Part shown: piece by piece, positions 61,264 through 64,000 of the stretch | How the letters are laid out: every line of letters starts with the position of its first letter | Position numbering within the stretch: the first letter of the stretch is position 1 | Source of the DNA: Thermaurantimonas sp046299575 | Lineage (GTDB): Bacteria > Bacteroidota > Bacteroidia > Flavobacteriales > Schleiferiaceae | NCBI RefSeq assembly: GCF_046299575.1 | Contig: NZ_JBKBHX010000004.1 | Coordinates: 185,365-249,364, forward strand | Reading direction: 5' to 3' | DNA: 64,000 bases | Made by a program: the position numbers and the translations under genes | The notes under the pieces: generated by a model | What the model saw: only the letters and a program-made list of their open reading frames with translations | What the model was told of the DNA's origin: nothing | Database searches by the model: none

Positions 61264-62355
61264 TTAATTTTCTCCAATTGTTAAATAGGGATAAAGCTTT
61301 TCTAAATCCCTATTTTTTGCCAAAGATAATTTTTCAACTTCAGTAACAGATTGAAACAAGCGAAAGTTTTTCCTAAAAGCTACTATTTCTCTGGCAAGTC
61401 CTTTTCGAATGTATGGATGTGCAGCTAATTCATTTTCATCAGCACTGTTGATGTTGATTTTTTTTACATATGTCAAATTGATTTCAATTAGGGGTAAAAG
61501 AATCTCCCATTTCAGGCTATCGATGCCATATACTTCCAACAGCTGGTTTACATGCGCATAGCCTCCCAGAGCAGTTCGATATTTCACGATTCTGCCAGCT
61601 AAGACCGACCCTATGCCCGGTAATGAGGTTAGCGTAGTGCTATCTGCTGTATTAAGTTCAATTTTTTCAGAGGTTTTAGTTGTGAAAATATGCTGTTTTC
61701 CATCAATCGACGTAGGCAGATCGATATAGGGCTCAAGAATAGCATAAAAGCCAGAATCAATCCCATATAGGCGCTTGACGTCTTCTTTTTTATGAAAAAT
61801 TCCTCCTCGCGACCTGTAACGGAGTAGGTTAGAAATCTGCCAGGGCTTGAAGCCAAGCCGGAGTAGGCTTGCGGAATCAGCGGTATTCGGATTAAAGACA
61901 AATAATTCGTATTTCGTTTTTAAATTTTCGGTGGTATTCTGATTAATTACCATAAAAGGCAGATGAAAGGCAACCCAGCCAGAGTCGATATTATAGATCT
62001 TATATACCTCATCGGCCTTAAAAAATTTTCCCCCTTTGTTGCGATAATTGATTATTGCCCTGGCATTTTTTTCTCGCAATCCGCTCTTTATTAAATCTTC
62101 AAAACTTATTTCATTTGGATTGAAATATCCAATAAAATGGTATTTTGAAAGTAATGTTGAATCAAAAGCCTTGTTTATGGTTTCTAAATATTTATTTGTG
62201 ACGATAACATCAAAATTTAAAGGGGGTTTGTTTCGAATGAGGTACTTAAAATAATAATTAGAAGCCCCAAAAAAGATGATCAAAAAAAGTAAAACAAGTA
62301 TTCCGCGTTCTTCTGATTTGGTTAGTTCAAACCATTCGCGGAATTTTCGCCACAT
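61264..62355 (-). CDS. Helix-hairpin-helix protein with one membrane helix
   Basis: A 363-residue protein with an N-terminal anchor (about 20-38, LVLLFLIIFFGASNYYF). Three or four ComEA-type helix-hairpin-helix units follow, each with the pattern N-x-A-[DE]-x-x-x-L: FNPNEISFEDLIKSGL, FNPNTADSASLLRLGF, LNTADSTTLTSLPGIGSVLAGRIVKYR and INSADENELAAHPYIRKGLA. They are non-sequence-specific DNA-binding modules, so it may act at the membrane in DNA uptake or an unrelated role. The third has the canonical GIGxxLA hairpin; the others are divergent. Confidence 0.85.
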   Translation of the reverse strand: MWRKFREWFELTKSEERGILVLLFLIIFFGASNYYFKYLIRNKPPLNFDVIVTNKYLETINKAFDSTLLSKYHFIGYFNPNEISFEDLIKSGLREKNARAIINYRNKGGKFFKADEVYKIYNIDSGWVAFHLPFMVINQNTTENLKTKYELFVFNPNTADSASLLRLGFKPWQISNLLRYRSRGGIFHKKEDVKRLYGIDSGFYAILEPYIDLPTSIDGKQHIFTTKTSEKIELNTADSTTLTSLPGIGSVLAGRIVKYRTALGGYAHVNQLLEVYGIDSLKWEILLPLIEINLTYVKKININSADENELAAHPYIRKGLAREIVAFRKNFRLFQSVTEVEKLSLAKNRDLEKLYPYLTIGEN

Positions 62356-62363
62356 GATTTACC

Positions 62364-62468
62364 TCATTTTTTGGATGGTTTGCTCAAAACTTTAATATAT
62401 AAATAAAGTGTTATTCCCGTAATGAGTACCTGAGTAGTGATCATAAATATAAGTGCAGAAGTATTCAT
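62364..62468 (-). CDS. MetS-like NSS transporter small subunit
   Basis: A 34-residue membrane protein with one helix (about 5-25) and a basic end (LSKPSKK). Its ATG overlaps the stop of the NSS transporter gene by four bases (ATGA), so it is translationally coupled. Tiny single-helix subunits next to NSS transporters are known as MetS (methionine/alanine import small subunit), which is the basis of this call; sequence is too short to prove homology. Confidence 0.75.
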   Translation of the reverse strand: MNTSALIFMITTQVLITGITLYLYIKVLSKPSKK

Positions 62469-64000
62469 AATAACATGGCTCTTTTGCGTTTTCTATAAGC
62501 AATATGAACCAAAAAAGCAATACCTAAAAACATAACTGAAAGCAAAAATCTGGAAAAATTGGCATAAAATTTTTGCTTTTTTAGCTGTTGTATTTCTGCT
62601 TCATTGGTGGCTCTTTTTATCTTCTCTTCGATATCAGTATTTGTAATTTTTGAGATAAGAGAATTATTGTCTAATTTCCACTTTTTGCCTTTAAAGAGGC
62701 CTAAAATGTTACCTTTCCAATCTTGAAAGTCAGAAATCGAATAATGTGTATTTTCTACATTAAAATTAGCCAGAAGCGTTTTTTCAAATTTTACAATGTT
62801 ATTAAAGGTCTTTGAAAAATTTTCAGTACTAGCTACCAATATCCACTTTTGATCCGTTGAACGCTGCTCAAATCCATTTTGCTCCAAATACGCAATCAGA
62901 TTTTCTGTGATTTTATTATCAGATTTAGAAGCAACGAATCGCTTCTCGACGGGTGGCGAAATGAATGAACCAAGAAATACAAAGAGCAATAAGATTGGGG
63001 TTACGTATTTAATGATGTATTTGTATGCAATAGGAACCTTGATGTCTGAACCTTCAGTAAGCTCAGCCCACCCCTTGTCGATACCAAAAATCCAGGCGAA
63101 AAGAATGATTTCAATTAAGGCAAAAATCACCAGTGATACAGTGCCTCCCCAATAGTCGTATTCGTCGAAAACACCCTGATGAAAAAACAATACGGTGGGT
63201 AATCCGAATGCAAGAATAATCAGCCCGAAGGACAATGCCCCTTTCTCGCGTGTCCAGCGAAATTCATCTTGCATAAAGCCTACCCAGGGTGTGCCCATCG
63301 CCAGCGAGGAGGTGATGCCTGCAAAAAACAGCAGTCCGAACCAAAACACTCCTGCAATGGCTGCCAGCAGAGCTCCCCACTTGTCAAACAAATACGGCAT
63401 AGTCTGAAAGGCCATGCCGAACCCTGCATTTTCCCGCACCCAGTCGATGCCGAGATAACCGGCAGCTATTGGAATTACGATCAGGCTGCCAAGTACGACC
63501 TCTACAAATTCGTTGGTAAATCCTGCCGAGGTAGCATTCAGAGCGATGTCTTCCTTCGAACGCACATAGCTGGCATAGCATTGTATGGTACCCATCCCCA
63601 CAGACAGCGTGAAAAAGATTTGTCCGGCGGCTGCAAGCCAGACTTTGGGATTTAGCAGGCTGTCGTACTGTGGGGTCCACAGGAAGTTAATGCCCTCCCA
63701 GGAGTTGGCATCCGGATGTTCGGGTGTGGCGCCTGAGGTGCCGAGGGTAAGGCCCTGATAAGCCAGAAAAGCGCCGAAAATCAATAAAAGAGGAACCCCT
63801 ACGATCGCTACCTTCTCAATGCCAGCCAATCCGCGCGAGAGTATCCAAGTGTTTAGCGCCAGGCATAGGATGTAAAATACTATGGCCTCGTAAGGAATGC
63901 CGAGTGTGGTCTTGTCGATCTCGGTGTAATCGACAAAAAATTGCGCCACCTCTGCCTGTGACATACCGCGGAAGGTGCCAATAATGGAGTGAAATACATA
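62465..64000 (-). CDS. Sodium-dependent NSS-family transporter, 5' end outside window
   Basis: The frame is open to the window edge, so the start lies beyond 64000; an ATG at 63964 is internal. The 511 visible codons show about ten membrane helices with NSS features (GTIQCYASYVRSKEDIA, LFFAGITSSLAM, TREKGALSFGLIIL). NSS proteins use Na+ to import amino acids or related solutes; the substrate cannot be read. Between the last two helices (about residues 345-465 of the part from 63964) is a soluble segment of some 120 residues with Lys/Glu/Asn-rich sequence. Loops at that place are normally short. It is coupled to the small subunit gene downstream. Confidence 0.9.
   Translation of the reverse strand, partial: YVFHSIIGTFRGMSQAEVAQFFVDYTEIDKTTLGIPYEAIVFYILCLALNTWILSRGLAGIEKVAIVGVPLLLIFGAFLAYQGLTLGTSGATPEHPDANSWEGINFLWTPQYDSLLNPKVWLAAAGQIFFTLSVGMGTIQCYASYVRSKEDIALNATSAGFTNEFVEVVLGSLIVIPIAAGYLGIDWVRENAGFGMAFQTMPYLFDKWGALLAAIAGVFWFGLLFFAGITSSLAMGTPWVGFMQDEFRWTREKGALSFGLIILAFGLPTVLFFHQGVFDEYDYWGGTVSLVIFALIEIILFAWIFGIDKGWAELTEGSDIKVPIAYKYIIKYVTPILLLFVFLGSFISPPVEKRFVASKSDNKITENLIAYLEQNGFEQRSTDQKWILVASTENFSKTFNNIVKFEKTLLANFNVENTHYSISDFQDWKGNILGLFKGKKWKLDNNSLISKITNTDIEEKIKRATNEAEIQQLKKQKFYANFSRFLLSVMFLGIAFLVHIAYRKRKRAMLL

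Noticed and set aside
1..64000. CRISPR arrays, insertion sequences, phage genes, tRNA or rRNA
   Set aside because: I scanned gaps and coding regions for regular spaced repeats, transposase motifs, cloverleaf arms and rRNA sequence and saw none; a short or very divergent case could have been missed by eye.

Overview
The window is chromosomal DNA from a member of the Bacteroidota. Supporting signs are two proteins with type IX secretion (T9SS) C-terminal sorting tails, a PorE-like OmpA protein, a TamL-type Omp85 lipoprotein, DUF3078 and DUF4271 proteins, a 7TM-DISM histidine kinase, a SusC-like plug/CarboxypepD_reg receptor, the rpsU-xerC-hpf order, and many promoters with the Bacteroidota -7 element TAnnTTTG. 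The genus cannot be fixed from the sequence alone. Gene density is very high and most content is core metabolism. I see no prophage, insertion sequence, CRISPR array, rRNA or tRNA.

Layout. 1-10.3 kb: the end of a thiolase gene and a large pseudo-peptidase/barrel protein on the plus strand; then a tight minus-strand operon (DUF4271, hemD, enoyl-CoA hydratase, DUF3078, small membrane protein, LysM protein); then divergent paaZ. 10.3-19 kb: a GC-rich palindromic intergenic element, a di-heme peroxidase, a T9SS-exported PhoX-like protein, a broken lipoprotein gene, an MFS exporter, RNase Z and a carboxypeptidase-regulatory-like protein. 19-33 kb: ettA-dinB-haaO, AsmA-like protein, RluB, a radical SAM/SPASM protein, a PorE-like protein with an extra C-terminal barrel, rarA and a sensor kinase. 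33-43 kb (plus): msrB, rhomboid, hypothetical, tamL, methyltransferase, MarR, TlpA-like, aldehyde dehydrogenase, JmjC-like, MarR and aroB. 43.8-51.5 kb: hutU, elbB, pepA-pdxA-MFS-pdeM. 51.5-64 kb: LPP20-like lipoprotein, T9SS pseudo-esterase and TonB-dependent receptor, a 51-residue membrane protein, gdhA, hpf-xerC-rpsU, acyl-CoA dehydrogenase, an HhH protein, and an NSS transporter with its small subunit.

How genes work together. Catabolism of aromatic and amino acid carbon is spread through the window: thiolase, enoyl-CoA hydratase, PaaZ and acyl-CoA dehydrogenase (phenylacetyl-CoA or beta-oxidation), HaaO and an aminomuconate-type aldehyde dehydrogenase (kynurenine route), HutU (histidine) and Gdh (glutamate). 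Envelope biology is the second theme: TamL, AsmA-like, PorE-like, TonB receptor plus exported hydrolase, rhomboid, MsrB.

No wholly new multi-gene system is obvious. The most unusual content is a set of apparent pseudoenzymes (M1 peptidase, lytic transglycosylase, esterase), the PorE-barrel fusion, a lipoprotein gene with a one-base frame break, a nested inverted repeat upstream of the second MarR gene, small membrane ORFs, and an NSS transporter with a soluble insertion.
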